NCBI GenBank assembly: GCA_028551475.1
Contig: CM052361.1
Span: 20,535,491-20,599,490 of the forward strand
DNA: 64,000 nt
Direction: 5' to 3'
Source of the DNA: Casuarina equisetifolia
Taxonomy: Eukaryota > Streptophyta > Magnoliopsida > Fagales > Casuarinaceae
In this document: positions 12,801-24,990 of the stretch, piece after piece
How positions within the stretch are numbered: the stretch's first letter is position 1
Layout of the letters: each line of letters begins with the position of its first letter
Notes under the pieces: generated by a model
Told to the model about the DNA's origin: nothing
Seen by the model: only the letters and a program-made list of their open reading frames with translations
Databases searched by the model: none
Made by a program: the position numbers and the translations under genes

Positions 12801-13780
12801 GTGGGTACTGCATAAACAAAGTTATTTTCACACTGGGTTGTTCGAAAAACATAGCTATATAACTTAAAAAATTGGGTGTTTCTATCTATGGATTGTAAAG
12901 TCTTGTTCACACTTTGACACTAGACTATAACTACTCCCTTCTTGAACACGAACGTTGTTGCTCATTTTAGGTATTTAAGCACACCCTTTCCACTAGGAGA
13001 AAAAAAAATCTTAGAGACTAAGTTAAAAAATACCTTATATCATAATAGGTGTTGTGAGATTGAGTTAGTTTTTTAAGGTATGATCAAATTTTATTTTAGT
13101 TTAGGGAGTTAATTAGGGTGTCTTTTTTGGTGTCTCCTAATCAATTATATTCAAAGTTAGTTCAATATGTTTCTAATTCTTTGATACCAATCTTAGGGTC
13201 CAACTAATTGATACTAGAATTTCTACTATTGCAACAAATTGGTAATAGGGTTTGGTGTTACTATACAGAAAGAGTATGGATGACTCTTTGGTTAAGTTGG
13301 GTGTTGACATATACATATAAACAAAAAGTATCTTTTTCTAGTTCGTCAAGGGTACACGCTTCTCTTTTTATAAGTTACATACTCCATTTCCGGTGATCAT
13401 GTCTCACTAAAAACAAATTAATTATCTAATACTAGGTTAAGTGGTATAATTTTTATGGTCAAGTAGAATAAGCAAACACAACATCATTAGATGATTCATT
13501 TGTGAGAATAGACTTCTTATAACAAATGTATTATAGGCTACAATTATTTTTCAATGTACTTGGATTAGACAAATTTAGTGAAGTATACTTACTTAACATG
13601 GCATTCATATGATTAAAAATATAAAACAAATCAATTGAAATGAGCTATCAAAAAGTTTATGACCATTCCTATATAGATTCTTACTTATCTCATTTTTGTT
13701 GATTTGAAAGATAATATGTTGTTGAGGATTCTAACATGGCATGAGTTTCCTGGTGCCATGGTGGACGAGTTCTGCTACCT
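9890..13780. other. Gene-poor AT-rich intergenic stretch
   Basis: No gene seen. Two loosely similar segments at about 11050-11160 and 11285-11395 share words such as CATCTTAAAG and ACTTATAATGCTAAA-like blocks and look like degenerate repeats. A TTATAAATAAAG element near 12613 followed by a purine-rich leader resembles the promoter of a decayed LTR, but no partner or coding remnant supports it. Open frames at 11526-11732, 12152-12382 and 13208-13396 have no recognisable product. Confidence 0.45.
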
Positions 13781-13785
13781 AATGT

Positions 13786-14070
13786 TGTTCAAATTTGAAT
13801 GTTATTTGTCAACTTCCATATTTAACTTCTCCACGTCAGCCCTTGTATGGTCTCTTTACCATGTAGCGCTGCACGGATGAAGTAAATCTTTAGGGTTTGT
13901 TTTTCCCTAGTATATAATTGTATTTAGCTTCTATTCTTTTCATTGAATTGTAAGGGAGTTTGAGAACACCATTGTTGTTTCTCGTGAGGTTTGCTTGTGT
14001 TAATAAAACAAGTTTTATCCTTCATCCTTCTCTCATCAAGCTGGGCATTCATCAAGCTCCAGAATTTTCA
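13786..14070 (+). repeat. 5' LTR of the young copia element
   Basis: 285 bp, starts TGTTCAAATTTG and ends GAATTTTCA. It is nearly identical to 19045-19329. It includes a TATATAAT-like promoter element near 13912 and an AATAAAA polyadenylation-type signal near 14001. Confidence 0.96.
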
Positions 14071-14083
14071 TGGTATCGAGAGC
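14071..14083 (+). other. Primer-binding site of the young copia element
   Basis: TGGTATCGAGAGC directly abuts the 5' LTR and resembles the initiator-methionine tRNA 3' end complement used by most plant copia elements. Confidence 0.8.
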
Positions 14084-17000
14084 TGTTCCTGGACCTATGA
14101 GTTCCTACGAATAGTTGTTCACGGCCATCAAAAGGAAAAACAGTGCAGAAATCTTCACCGTGCCATCCATCAAGCGGGTTTGTATCCTGAATTTTTCTGC
14201 ATCTTTCTCACGCTTCCGCGTATATTATTCTAACACTATCAAACCCATTCTTTATAGCCTCATAAACCAACAAAAGACCATTTTTTCCTTAACCCATTTA
14301 AGCCCACCGAATCACCTTTGTTCACCCCTGTTTTAATCTGTCCAAAACAAAGCACTTGCTGTCACGCACCAAACAATGGTTGAAAACCTCGAAACACCAT
14401 CAAGCAAGACACCATATGTCCCACCACACTCACGGAATGGAAACCATAACCAACCCATCATCACCGATTCCTCAAACATTGGAGAAAACAAGATAACTTC
14501 ATCCATGCAATCTGTGACCAATCCTTCAAACCCTTTATATCTTCTTGGTAGTGACATGAACACAACCTCTTTGCTGTCATTCATACTCACTAGACCAAGC
14601 AACTTTGCAATATGGAGCCGCACAATGAGGACTACACTTCTTACCCGCAACAAACTAATGTTAATTGATGGAAGGTATGATGTTCCACCGAAAGGTTCCC
14701 CTCTGTTTCCCACTTGGGAACGATGCAATGCAATGTGCCTGACTTGGTTACTAAACTCTTTGTCTGATGAGATTCATGATGGCCTTATATACACAACAGA
14801 AGCAACAGATCTTTGGACGGAACTCCATGACCGCTACAACCAAGTGGATGCTACACGGCTATATGATGTTCTCAATGAACTGAGCTTGGTTAGGCAAGGG
14901 GGAGATTCTGTCACAGTTTATTTTAACAGGTTGAAGAAGCATTGGGATGAATATGCAATTCTTATGGACCTTGATTCACCAGATATGGCAAAGCTAGCTC
15001 CATGGAAGGCTCACCAAGAAAGAATGAAGTTTTACCAATTTCTAAGGGGTCTGGATGAATGTCATGCGAGTCTTAGAAAGCATATTTTGCTTATGAATCC
15101 ACTGCCTGATGTCAAAGCAGCTTATTCAATGGTTTCCAAAGCTGAATACAGGAAGGGATTGTCAAGGAAGACAATGGAGGCAAGTGGGGTCTTTGCAACA
15201 AAGTTGTCAGGTGTTGCAACAAACCAATCAGGTGGAAGTTAGTTTATTAAGACCATGGAAGTCGACGTAATAGAAAAGGGTACAGCCAATAATAGAGAAC
15301 CGTCGTTTTCACTTAAGGCAACACAAAACGACGTGTCATTTGGCATTGGACAAAAAGTGTTAAAATGTAGTTTTGTGGAAAAAAAGGGACATTCAAAGGA
15401 CATTTGCTATAGAGCCAAAGGTCCACAATGTGATCATTGCAAGCTTTATGGGCATGAGCGAAAGGATTGCTACAAATTGAATGGATTTCCACCAGGACAC
15501 AAGAATTACAAAGGGGATGCAAGTGCCAATTTGGCCGTACCAGACTCTGATCATGTCTTCATCACCAAAACAGATTATCAAAGGTTTATGAATTTTTTAA
15601 AGGATGATATTCCTCAAGAGGCCCAGGCACACACAGCAGGTATACCTAAATTCTTAAATAGATGTTGGATTATTGATAGTGGTGCTAGTGACCACATAAC
15701 TGCCAATTATAATTGTTTGGAATCACCTGTTACATGTGCATCTAATTCGAGGTCCATTAAATTTCCAAATGGTGATAGTGCTTTTGTTACCCACATTGGA
15801 AACATACCCATTTCCAAACATCTTACTTTACATGCAGTCCTATATTCTCCCACCTTTAAGTTTAATTTGCTTTTTGTCTCCAAATTTTGTCTTGAAAATA
15901 ATTGCTTGATATTATTTTATCATGAATTATATGTTTTTCAGGACCTTTTGACGAATGAAGTCAAGGGATTTGGTAAAATGAGAAATGGGCTTTATTATTT
16001 TGTAGAACGTCCCAAGGGTAAACTAGCTATCCAATTACCTAGGTGTCGTTCAAGTTTTGAGAACACTTCATTAGTTTGTAATGCTTTCAATTTACAACTT
16101 TGGCATTGTAGATTTAGACATATGTCCAATTCAAAGTTTAAATTTATCAATGAGTTTCAATCTTCCAATTTTTCTCATGACATGCATTGTGAAATTTGTC
16201 CGTTGGCAAAACAAACTTGTAACTCATTTTCCATCCGTGATGAAAATGCACAACAAGCCTTTGATTTGATCCATGTTGATGTTTGGGGACCTTATCAAAT
16301 TCCCAATCATGATGGATCACAGTATTTTCTCACCATTGTTGATGATTTTTCATGGGGAACATGGATATTTCTCATGAAAGTCAAAAGTGGGACAACGTCC
16401 TTTTTAAAGGCATTTTTTAATCTCACAAAAAATCAATTTGATTTGGAAGTAAAACGCATTAGAACTGATAATGCATTAGATTTTTTCAATCGTGATTGCA
16501 AAAAATTATTTTCATCACGTGGGATCATACATGAGAGTTTGTGTGTTCAAACTTCACAACAAAATGGTGTAGTCGAAAGAAAACACCGTCATATTTTGGA
16601 TATAGCATGAGCATTAAAATTTCAAAGTAAAATACTTATGAAATTTTGGGGGGAGTGTATAAAGATAGCAACCTATCTCATAAATAAGACACCTTCGTCA
16701 ATCTTAAATGGATGCACACCATTTGAGAAATTATTTAGAAAACCGCCAAACATCCAAAATCTTCGAGTCTTTGGTTGTCTTTGTTACGCTACCACAGTAG
16801 GACATAGAGACAAATTTGGCCCTCGTGCTATACCTAGCATATTTATGGGCTATCCACATGGACAAAAAGGTTATAGATTGTATGATATTGAGAGTCATCG
16901 ATTTTTTGTGAGTCGGGATATACGGTTTTATGAAGACATTTTCCCTTTTGCACAGTTGAAGCCTGGATCTCATTCTTCTTTACAAGTTCCCTTGACTCCA

Positions 17001-19035
17001 CACGTCAATCAAGGTTCTACATTGGATTCCATTCCTGAATCGGAGTCACTTAATAAGCCAATTTCTATCATCCACTCACCTTCAAATCATGAACCAACCA
17101 TCATTATTGATCGTACTCCATTGGTTGACACCTCAATTAAGCATGTGTCACCAACATCATCCTCACTAGATATACCTTCTCTTCCTAAAAACTTAACCAT
17201 TCAATTGCCTCCATCAGCTGCACCATATGATATATTTTCTTATGATGAATCTGAACTCCATCAGCCATCCCTTGATGAATCTTTTGAGCCACCACCGCGT
17301 CGTTCCACTCGGCCTATTAAGCCTCCCACTTGGACAAAAGATTATGTTTGTCCAACCCTTACTACTCTAACCCCTAATACATCCAATTACCCTATTTTTG
17401 ACTACTTATCCTACACCCATTTACCTAAGACTAGCCAACATTTTATTGCCTCCATATCCACAAACACAGAACCCATCTATCACCATGAGGCAATTAAGGA
17501 TCCTTGATGGAAAGATGTCATGGATTAGGAGTTACAAGCTTTAGAGCAAAATCATACTTGGGACATTGTTGAGTTGCCTGCTGGTAGAAAAGCAATTAGG
17601 TGTAAATGGGTATATCGAATTAAGTATCATGCAGATGGAACAGTGGAACGTTATAAGGCAAGATTGGTAGCACAAGGATCCAATAAAAAAGAAGGTATTG
17701 ATTTTCATGAGACATTTGCTCCTGTAGTCAAACATATAACGGTTAGATGTGCCTTAACTCTAGCAGTCAGAAGAATTGGCAGATTCATCATATGGATGTA
17801 CACAATGCATTTCTACAAGGGGATTTAAATGAAGAAGTTTACATGCATCTTCCCCCAGGTGATCCGAATAAGAGGGGGAATAGAGTTTGCAAGCTTCGCA
17901 AGTCTCTTTATGGTTTGAAACAAGCATCTAGGCAATGGTATGAGAAGTTCGTTGAAGCTCTCCTAACAGCTGGTTACAAGGATTCCTTACATGATCCATC
18001 TTTATTTACAAAGCAAAAAGGTAATTCTATTGCTATACTTTTGATTTATGTAGATAATATTATCATTACTGGGGATGATGTTGATGGCATAAAGGAATTA
18101 AAAGAACATCTACATTCAGTCTTCCACATCAAAGACTTAGGGGACCTTCAGTTTTACCTTGGGGTTGAGATTCTTCAGAATGAGGATGGAATCCACTTGA
18201 GCCAACGAAAGTACATCTTAGAGTTAGTGAATGAGATGGGACTTATGGGATCCAAACCTTTTGGAAATCCTATGGACACCAACCTGACATTAACCACAAC
18301 CACGTATGATAAAGGAGCACCTATACCTCGAGATGATGATCCACCACTTAAGCATATCTTGAAGTATCAGCAATTAATTGGTAAGCTTATGTACCTTGAT
18401 GTTACTAGGCCTGATATATCCTACTCAGTACACAATTTAAGTCAGTTCATGCATGCACCTAAGAAATCCCATTGGAAAGCAGTCATTCGAGTAGTTAGAT
18501 ATCTTAAAGGTTGTGCAGGGTTGGGTCTCTTTATTCCTTCTTCAGGTGGTTTTCAAATGTGAGCTTATTGTGATTCAGATTATGCCACATGCAAAATGGA
18601 AAGGAAATCAGTGACTGGATTTTGTGTTATGCTTGGCAATTCTTTGATTTCTTGGAAAAGTAAAAAACAAGGAGTAGTATCTCGATCTTCCACAGAAGCT
18701 GAGTATAGAGCTATAGCAATGACTACTTGTGAAATTATGTGGTTATTGGGCTTGCTTGCCGACATGTGAGTCGTTGTACCTCGCCCAGTTATGTTGTTCT
18801 ATGATAATAAAGTTGCTATGGAACTTGCAGCAAACCCCATAGTTCATCAACACACAAAGCACATTGATGTAAATTGTCACTTTATTCGAGAGAAGATTCG
18901 TCATGGTTTGATCGAGACAGCACATGTTGGAACCAAAGATCAACCTGCAAATCTGTTAACAAAGGCTTTGGGAACTAATCAACATTTTCATCTTCTCCGC
19001 AAGCTTAGTCCTAGATCCTTATTGGCCACTAGCTT

Positions 19036-19044
19036 AAGGGGGGG
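19036..19044 (+). other. Polypurine tract of the young copia element
   Basis: AAGGGGGGG lies immediately upstream of the 3' LTR, the expected place for plus-strand priming. Confidence 0.85.
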
Positions 19045-19329
19045 TGTTCAAATATGAATGTTATTTGTCAACTTCCATATTTAACTTCTCCACGTCAGCC
19101 CTTGTATGGTCTCTTTACCATGTAGCACCGCACGGAAGAAGTAAATCTTTAGGGTTTGTTTTTCCCTAGTATATAATTGTATTTAGTTTCTATTCTCTTC
19201 ATTGAATTGTAAGGGAGTTTGAGAACACCATTGTTGTTTCTCGTGAGGTTTGCTTGTGTTAATAAAACAAGTTTTATCCTTCATCCTTCTCTCATCAAGC
19301 TGGGCATTCATCAAGCTCCAGAATTTTCA
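19045..19329 (+). repeat. 3' LTR of the young copia element
   Basis: 285 bp copy of 13786-14070 with about six substitutions clustered in its first half. It is followed at once by the AATGT target duplication. Confidence 0.96.
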
Positions 19330-19334
19330 AATGT

Positions 19335-20770
19335 GGCTAAGATTATTGCCACGGTGGAAGGTTCTCTAAAAGGGTATTTTTGGTGAACGAGCTCGTCCAT
19401 ATTCAGATGGACGGTTTCTGCTTGTAAGACGGTTATGAGACCAAGCATCATAAGGACGTTATTGTGAGAGCTGATTTGGCTGAGGATTCACGTTCTCCTT
19501 TGCATATGCATCTTGTTATTATATTCATGATTCTTTGTAGTCAATTAGCACATAAGTGGCTCTTGTTCCTCTCAATTTTGTGTTGTGAGTAAATGATTTG
19601 CATTTGTAAAAGTTCGAACGTCTCACCTATTAATGCAAGCACTCCCAATTGTTTCCAAAGTTATTTGATTCTCCATGCATTCCTGAATTCTACGCATATA
19701 ACCATGAAATGCGACTGCCTATTGTTTATTATGATATTATTGTCGAATAATTTACCAAATTATTCAGCGAATGTTATTACTTTGTGATTCAAAAACCGGC
19801 TGCATCATTATATTAGAAAGTATGGAAAACTGGAAAACCAAAAAGCGTTAAGTCCTTTAAGTTTTGTCATGTTGTCACTCTTGACTATTGCCGCGGTTGA
19901 CAATATTGTTCCAACCATCATTAGGCATCACCAAAGAGAAAATTGATAACACCGCTTCCAAATCTGACTTAGAAGGTGCCTCCACCGTCAAAACAACCAA
20001 CACACCGACACACAAAAGGACTGCTGAAGGATTTCAAGAAGAAGAAGGCCTTTTGACGGGATTCCCCAAGGGAAGAAGAAGAAGGGTACTTTAGTTCAAT
20101 ATCTCGATAACAGTGGCATAGCACTTCCACATGATATAACAGTAAAGAGCAAGCGATCAATGTTAGAATATCCATTGTTGCTTACGATTATTCTTTTACA
20201 AAATTTCTGTTCTAAGATTTTTCCCTTCTAGCGCCGGCGCTAACTCGCAAGGCCAACACGTCAATCCATTTACCGATGTGAAATAAGGGTTTCATCTCCT
20301 ACTGATATCTGCGCCCCTAAAGCAAGGGGCTTATCACAATCAAATCAATCTTACTCCGAACTTGTAGTGGCATGATAATAGTCAGGGAACAGCCTACTTT
20401 CCTCCGTCAAGAAGTGTCTCAATCACGTCGAAAGAGACGGGTGCGATTGCCGTCATAGCGTGTACAGCAAGGAAAAGGAGCTCTATCAACCATACCTATT
20501 TTACTCCACTTCTCACATGCAGGGTTGACCCATAAAACCAGGTCCCCTTATTTTCTTATGCACCTAATCCTGGCTGAATTTTCCTGTTAGCATCACAGAA
20601 CTCAGAAACTTTTGTTTCTCTTCCTGTATCTCGCACAAAAAACAAACAAATCCAGACGCACATACACATAGACATGCACCAGTAGAGAGGGAGAGAGAGA
20701 GAGAAGAGAAAAAAAAAGAAAAAGAAAACGAAAGTGGGAACGGTTTAACATTTCATTAAAGGCAAGGATA
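19335..20770. other. Intergenic sequence between copia element and LBD gene
   Basis: No gene recognised. A GC-richer part near 20230-20560 has no matching domain. The last few hundred bases probably hold the 3' untranslated region of the LBD gene on the minus strand, with a GA-repeat near 20685-20705. Confidence 0.45.
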
Positions 20771-21438
20771 TTAAGTCCAAAGAGACTCTCTCTTAAGAGG
20801 GTCTTGGATTACATTGCTAGAAGAAGCAAAGCTCGTGCACTGGGGAATGTTATTGAAGTTATTAGGAAAAGCAAACGACTTCTCGTCTTGGTCTATCTGG
20901 GTTGGTAAGTTTGGCTCTTGCTGCATCTGGATGCAAAGTATCTCTGCCTGAGCTACTGCAAGCTGCATTTGCAGTTGTGAAACTTGACTCTGTAGGTAAG
21001 ATATAGCCCCAACACACCCGTAAACAGGGTCTCGTACTCTTGCATTTGCTTCGTAAACTAAACTACTCACTGCATCTGCCCTCTGATGAAAGGGAAGTTC
21101 CTGTAAGTTTACAAAGAAGACAAACTTGCGTCATGTCACTTGTTTTTCTTTTTCTTTTTCTTTTCTTTTCTTTTCTTTTGGCCGGAAGACGGTCATCATG
21201 AAATCAAAAGGAAGTAAAGGAAAGTCCTAAAAGTAATTGCTGTAGAACATAAATGTACAGATAGAGAGAGTGAGTGAGAGACCTGTAGCATTTTGCTGAC
21301 GTTGCTAGCACCAAAAACCTTGTGAACAATGGCAAACTTGTGAGGGTCATCAGAAGGGAAATAAGGAGCAAAGATGCAGTCCTTAGCGCAGCGGCGCCTC
21401 AACAACTTGCAAGATGCACAGGGCGAAGAACCTCCCAT
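20771..21438 (-). CDS. LBD12: LOB-domain transcription factor, LBD12-like, 161 aa
   Basis: Two exons, 21438-21283 and 21100-20771, joined in phase 0 at the intron position usual for LBD genes. The zinc-finger-like C block CASCKLLRRRCAKDC (C-x2-C-x6-C-x3-C) lies at residues 7-21, the GAS block with FGASNVSKMLQ follows, and a leucine-zipper-like coiled segment ends the LOB domain, making it class I. The C-terminus ends DPLKRESLWT, which I recognise from the LBD12 (ASL5) group. These nuclear proteins bind DNA as dimers and act in organ boundary and meristem development. An in-frame ATG six codons upstream at 21456 exists; MGGSSPC is the family-typical start. Its Arabidopsis neighbour At2g30120 (FLX) is also matched in this window. 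Confidence 0.93.
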
Positions 21439-21561
21439 GAAGACAGACTCAAACAACCCAAAAACAGTAAGGCTTTTTCTTTGAGACAGGAAGAGGAGAG
21501 AAGATAGAGGGAAATGTTGAACAAGGAGCTTAGTGTTGAAGAGAAGGGGGCTTAATACGAG

Positions 21562-21569
21562 TATTTATA
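21562..21569 (-). promoter_or_regulatory. TATA box of the LBD12-like gene
   Basis: TATAAATA on the minus strand, 124 nt upstream of the chosen ATG, leaving a leader of about 90 nt. Confidence 0.7.
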
Positions 21570-22160
21570 ACAGTTCAGTTGGAACTGGCTTAGTGTGGAC
21601 TAGATCCACATGTCTCTGTATTAAAATACTAATAAAGTATAATCAAAATTAAACAACAAGAAACTCTTCCAGCAGAATACCAAAAAAAGAATCGATGGAA
21701 CACGCTGTTTCTGAGCGTAAAAGGAACCGCCGCATACATTATGGTTCATACATAACTTTACAGTATTAGCCTGTACATGAGAAAGAACTGCCGATACCGT
21801 GAAGGGTAACGGGGGGTATTGCGCCATTTGGCTAAGTGGAATAGAGTAATATTCAAAAAGGTCTCGATAGTTGACCACCGCCTAGGCGCGTGATAGGTTG
21901 GAAATGTAGGCAGATGTGTGGTTTCCACGTTCAGGTTTGACTGCTCTGTTTTCGCTGTTGTGGAATTCATACAGCTCGAAAGAGTAGGATTGGGAAATAG
22001 TGATAGGGAGGGAGACAGCAATTAATTTGAGAGAGAGTAATTTGGGGTTAAAGTGGAGTAAAATAGTGAGAGATCTGAAACCCTAACTTGGACCAAGACC
22101 CCGAGAGAGAAGGCTTTCGACGTGAATGTTTGTTGGCGGACATTCACATGGAAACATACA

Positions 22161-22205
<45 letters not shown>

Positions 22206-24990
22206 CTCTCTCATTGTTTGAATTGGGTCGCACCAAAACCTACGGTGTAGGTAGAAACTTCGATCGACGTTCAGGCATCAAGTTCTACGGCTCAAATTTC
22301 AATTTAGCCAAACCTAAAAAATGTTTTGCTAAAGCATCGAGGTGACACACTACCAACTCCCATGCTGCATTGTCGTTCTCTATTTTTTGTTTTGGCTCAT
22401 CCTCCCTCGAGCTTTGAGTTGTATCATTTTCATCCACAGGTAGTTCGCTAAGGTGATGCTATCCATACTTTTTATTCATGGCAATATAACATGAATAGGG
22501 AAGCAGCGCTTATAGAGAGAGAAGTTTCAGCTTATGGAATAGTACCTACTTTCCGTGTAATGCCCTCCGAACTATAACTATAAAGGAGTAAACTTGGGTA
22601 AGGATCATTAACGTACGAGATTCGACTACAATGTCGTTCAAGGTCAAAAAGTATAAGAGTCTCAGGACGGCTTATATGTGCTGGAGTCAATTTTTTCATG
22701 TATCACACGATATCTATGTCGGTGCATTCTCCCATGTGAAACGCGTCACTGAATGGCAATCTTATTCAGAGCAACATACCAAACTTGTCACATGCACGCA
22801 TCTAGCCGTAACCAGTCTGAAGGACTTAATACCATCAGAAGGCAGCTTGAGTGTAAACAGCATCCATGCGCCCACATGTATGAGAAAATGAAACTTAAGA
22901 GAAGTTTAAATTATTCGAGATTCTCCATCGGTCGTAGAAGCCGATAATGGCCTTTATGACAGATAGCTAGCCTGCATTTAATCAGCTCAACAATCAAAAA
23001 GGAATGGCAATAACGAAGACAAATGATGTTCCCATTAATAGAATCTAATTTTGGAACAAAACGCTGAGCATTAGTACTGTGATCAGTTGTATTGTTGGAC
23101 AACCATGTCGCATGCTTGGGTTTTTTTTTTTTGTTCTTGACACTCGATCTGAGTTCTTATATCACTTGTACAATAATATAACCCACCAAGAGTTTAATGT
23201 GGACCAGTTAATGAGATCCGACATGTAGCCAAGATCTAATTGTTATTTACAGGAATCCCAATTCGAGAGAGATTGAAACTAAAATTATTTGGGGGTCGTG
23301 GAACCCTAAGACCCTAGCATTTAATGCTCTTCACATGACTCCAAGCTTCTAATCTTTTGTACCGAGGAGAACCGCTCTCTTTCCCTAGTTGTCATAGCAT
23401 ACTCATATAAATATGCGAACTTGTCTTATAAACTAAGTTAGTGTTTTCTGTTAGACTTTCGTTTCCTAGTAATAAAAAAAAGGAAAGAAAAAAAAAAAAA
23501 AAAAAAAGAGGGCCCACTCTGGTTACTGCATTACCTCATGAAACGCGTACCTTACTTTCACTTCCAATTTTCAAACACCTAGCCCTAGAAAGAAGAAAAC
23601 CTTCACGCTCTGGAGGGTGAGAACCTTGAGATATTTGGTTTTTATGTATTTTTTTAATCTCTTGATTAAAGTAGAGAAAAACAGACATCTCTCATCAACT
23701 TAGAGAAATAAAACATGCGAGGTCCAATGCAAACATTAAATGCGCTTGGTGATATGGAAGATTCGATTCTTGAGATGTGCATGGCTCTTAAATTAGAACG
23801 TTTGAGATTAGAAGCAATGTTTCAACACTAGAAATACTGGAAAGTAAGGAGGGCTTAAGTGGCAACAGACCTGAAATTCAATTGCTTGAGCAGAGAGATT
23901 TTCGATTCCCAACGTCGGTGTTCAAAGGAAAAGTCTATATTATCAGCTCCGTGCAGACATACAGCTAGTGTAGCATAGACGGATAAGCACACGACCTTGC
24001 GGACATTTGATTGTGCCAACTTCATGCTTCAGGGTTACGTTTTGATCATATCAAAACATAAAGCAGGTAAAGCACGGATAACCATGAGCAGCCGTTTGTG
24101 ACCCGGCCCATGATTAAAAGGGCCTTGTCAAACCATATGGGTGAATAGACGTAGGCCTCCCGAATACTCTGACTCCTACTCACACCTGTCAGTTTATTTT
24201 ATTTTATTTTATTTTATTTCCCTAGTTTCAATTACTAAAATAACCATGTTGCACTGATGCTAGGTTGATCCCAACCTTTCAGAGGACTCAAATATCAAGT
24301 ATTGGAAGGTTAGCAGAAACACAACACCATGGCCGATTCGTAACACGTGATTCTGATAATCTTCATGATTAACAAATATTATATAATTCATCTGACAGGG
24401 GCAAGGTCAATGCTGAACATCAGTACCACGAAACTCCATGCTCCGCCCACAAGCTATGGCAAATCCATGTAATACATGTACATCGAGCCACACACGCTAA
24501 GCCAGTAATCGAATTAAGTGTTATGGTCATATATTGACTAACCATGATCTTCAACTGCTGAAAAGTAGTTTGATTGAAGCTCAAAAGGGCAAAGGAGTAA
24601 GGACCATAAGGTTGAAAGTTATAGCTGTAAACATAATGTGCCAACCAGTGAATTATCCGGCCCACAAGAAAAAGTTTGCACTTAAACTAAAGGAGTAACA
24701 ATCCAAACATGCGTACTAGTAGGAGCTTTTGCAGGGTTGTTACCATCAAGAAAGCGCAACCGAGATCAGCAGAGTGTAGATCGTACATGAAATTTACCCT
24801 CAAAATGTCGAAATAGTAGGAGCTTTTGCAGCAAGATTATATGCCGTTAGAAGTCACCCTGCAGTTCGTGTAAGGTCATATGACCTCCTGAAATGGACTC
24901 TCGAGACTAATAAAAAACTGGCGATTCCACCCCAGATTGAAAAACAAAGAGGAAAAGGAAGAAAGAGAAAGGGAACAGAGAGAGATGACC
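21570..24990. other. Intergenic stretch with simple repeats, no gene
   Basis: Contains a (CT)n tract at about 22165-22212, an A-run at about 23487-23508 and a (TTTTA)n tract at about 24192-24219. A possible SINE relic near 23851-23909 is discussed under findings. Open frames such as 21621-21878, 22088-22345, 22631-22891 and 24420-24665 have no recognisable motifs or splice context. Confidence 0.5.

Larger units (their letters stand above)
13786..19329 (+). mobile_element. Young Ty1/copia LTR retrotransposon, 5.5 kb
   Basis: Bounded by 285-bp LTRs and by the 5-bp target duplication AATGT at 13781-13785 and 19330-19334. Parts in order: primer-binding site, gag with a UBN2-type region from 14376 and CCHC zinc-knuckle region near 15370-15480, protease DSGAS motif near 15676, GAG-pre-integrase near 16080-16230, integrase core from about 16260 to 16620, reverse transcriptase about 17570-18250, RNase H about 18560-19010, and a polypurine tract. 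Integrase before reverse transcriptase fixes the copia order. The coding region is broken, with a handful of breaks, although the domains are all present. The two LTRs differ at about 6 of 285 positions (2.1%), which suggests an insertion within roughly the last one to few million years, depending on the substitution rate assumed. Confidence 0.96.

Noticed and set aside
22165-22212. (CT)n tract considered as a CRISPR-like or regulatory array
   Set aside because: It is a plain dinucleotide microsatellite without spacers.
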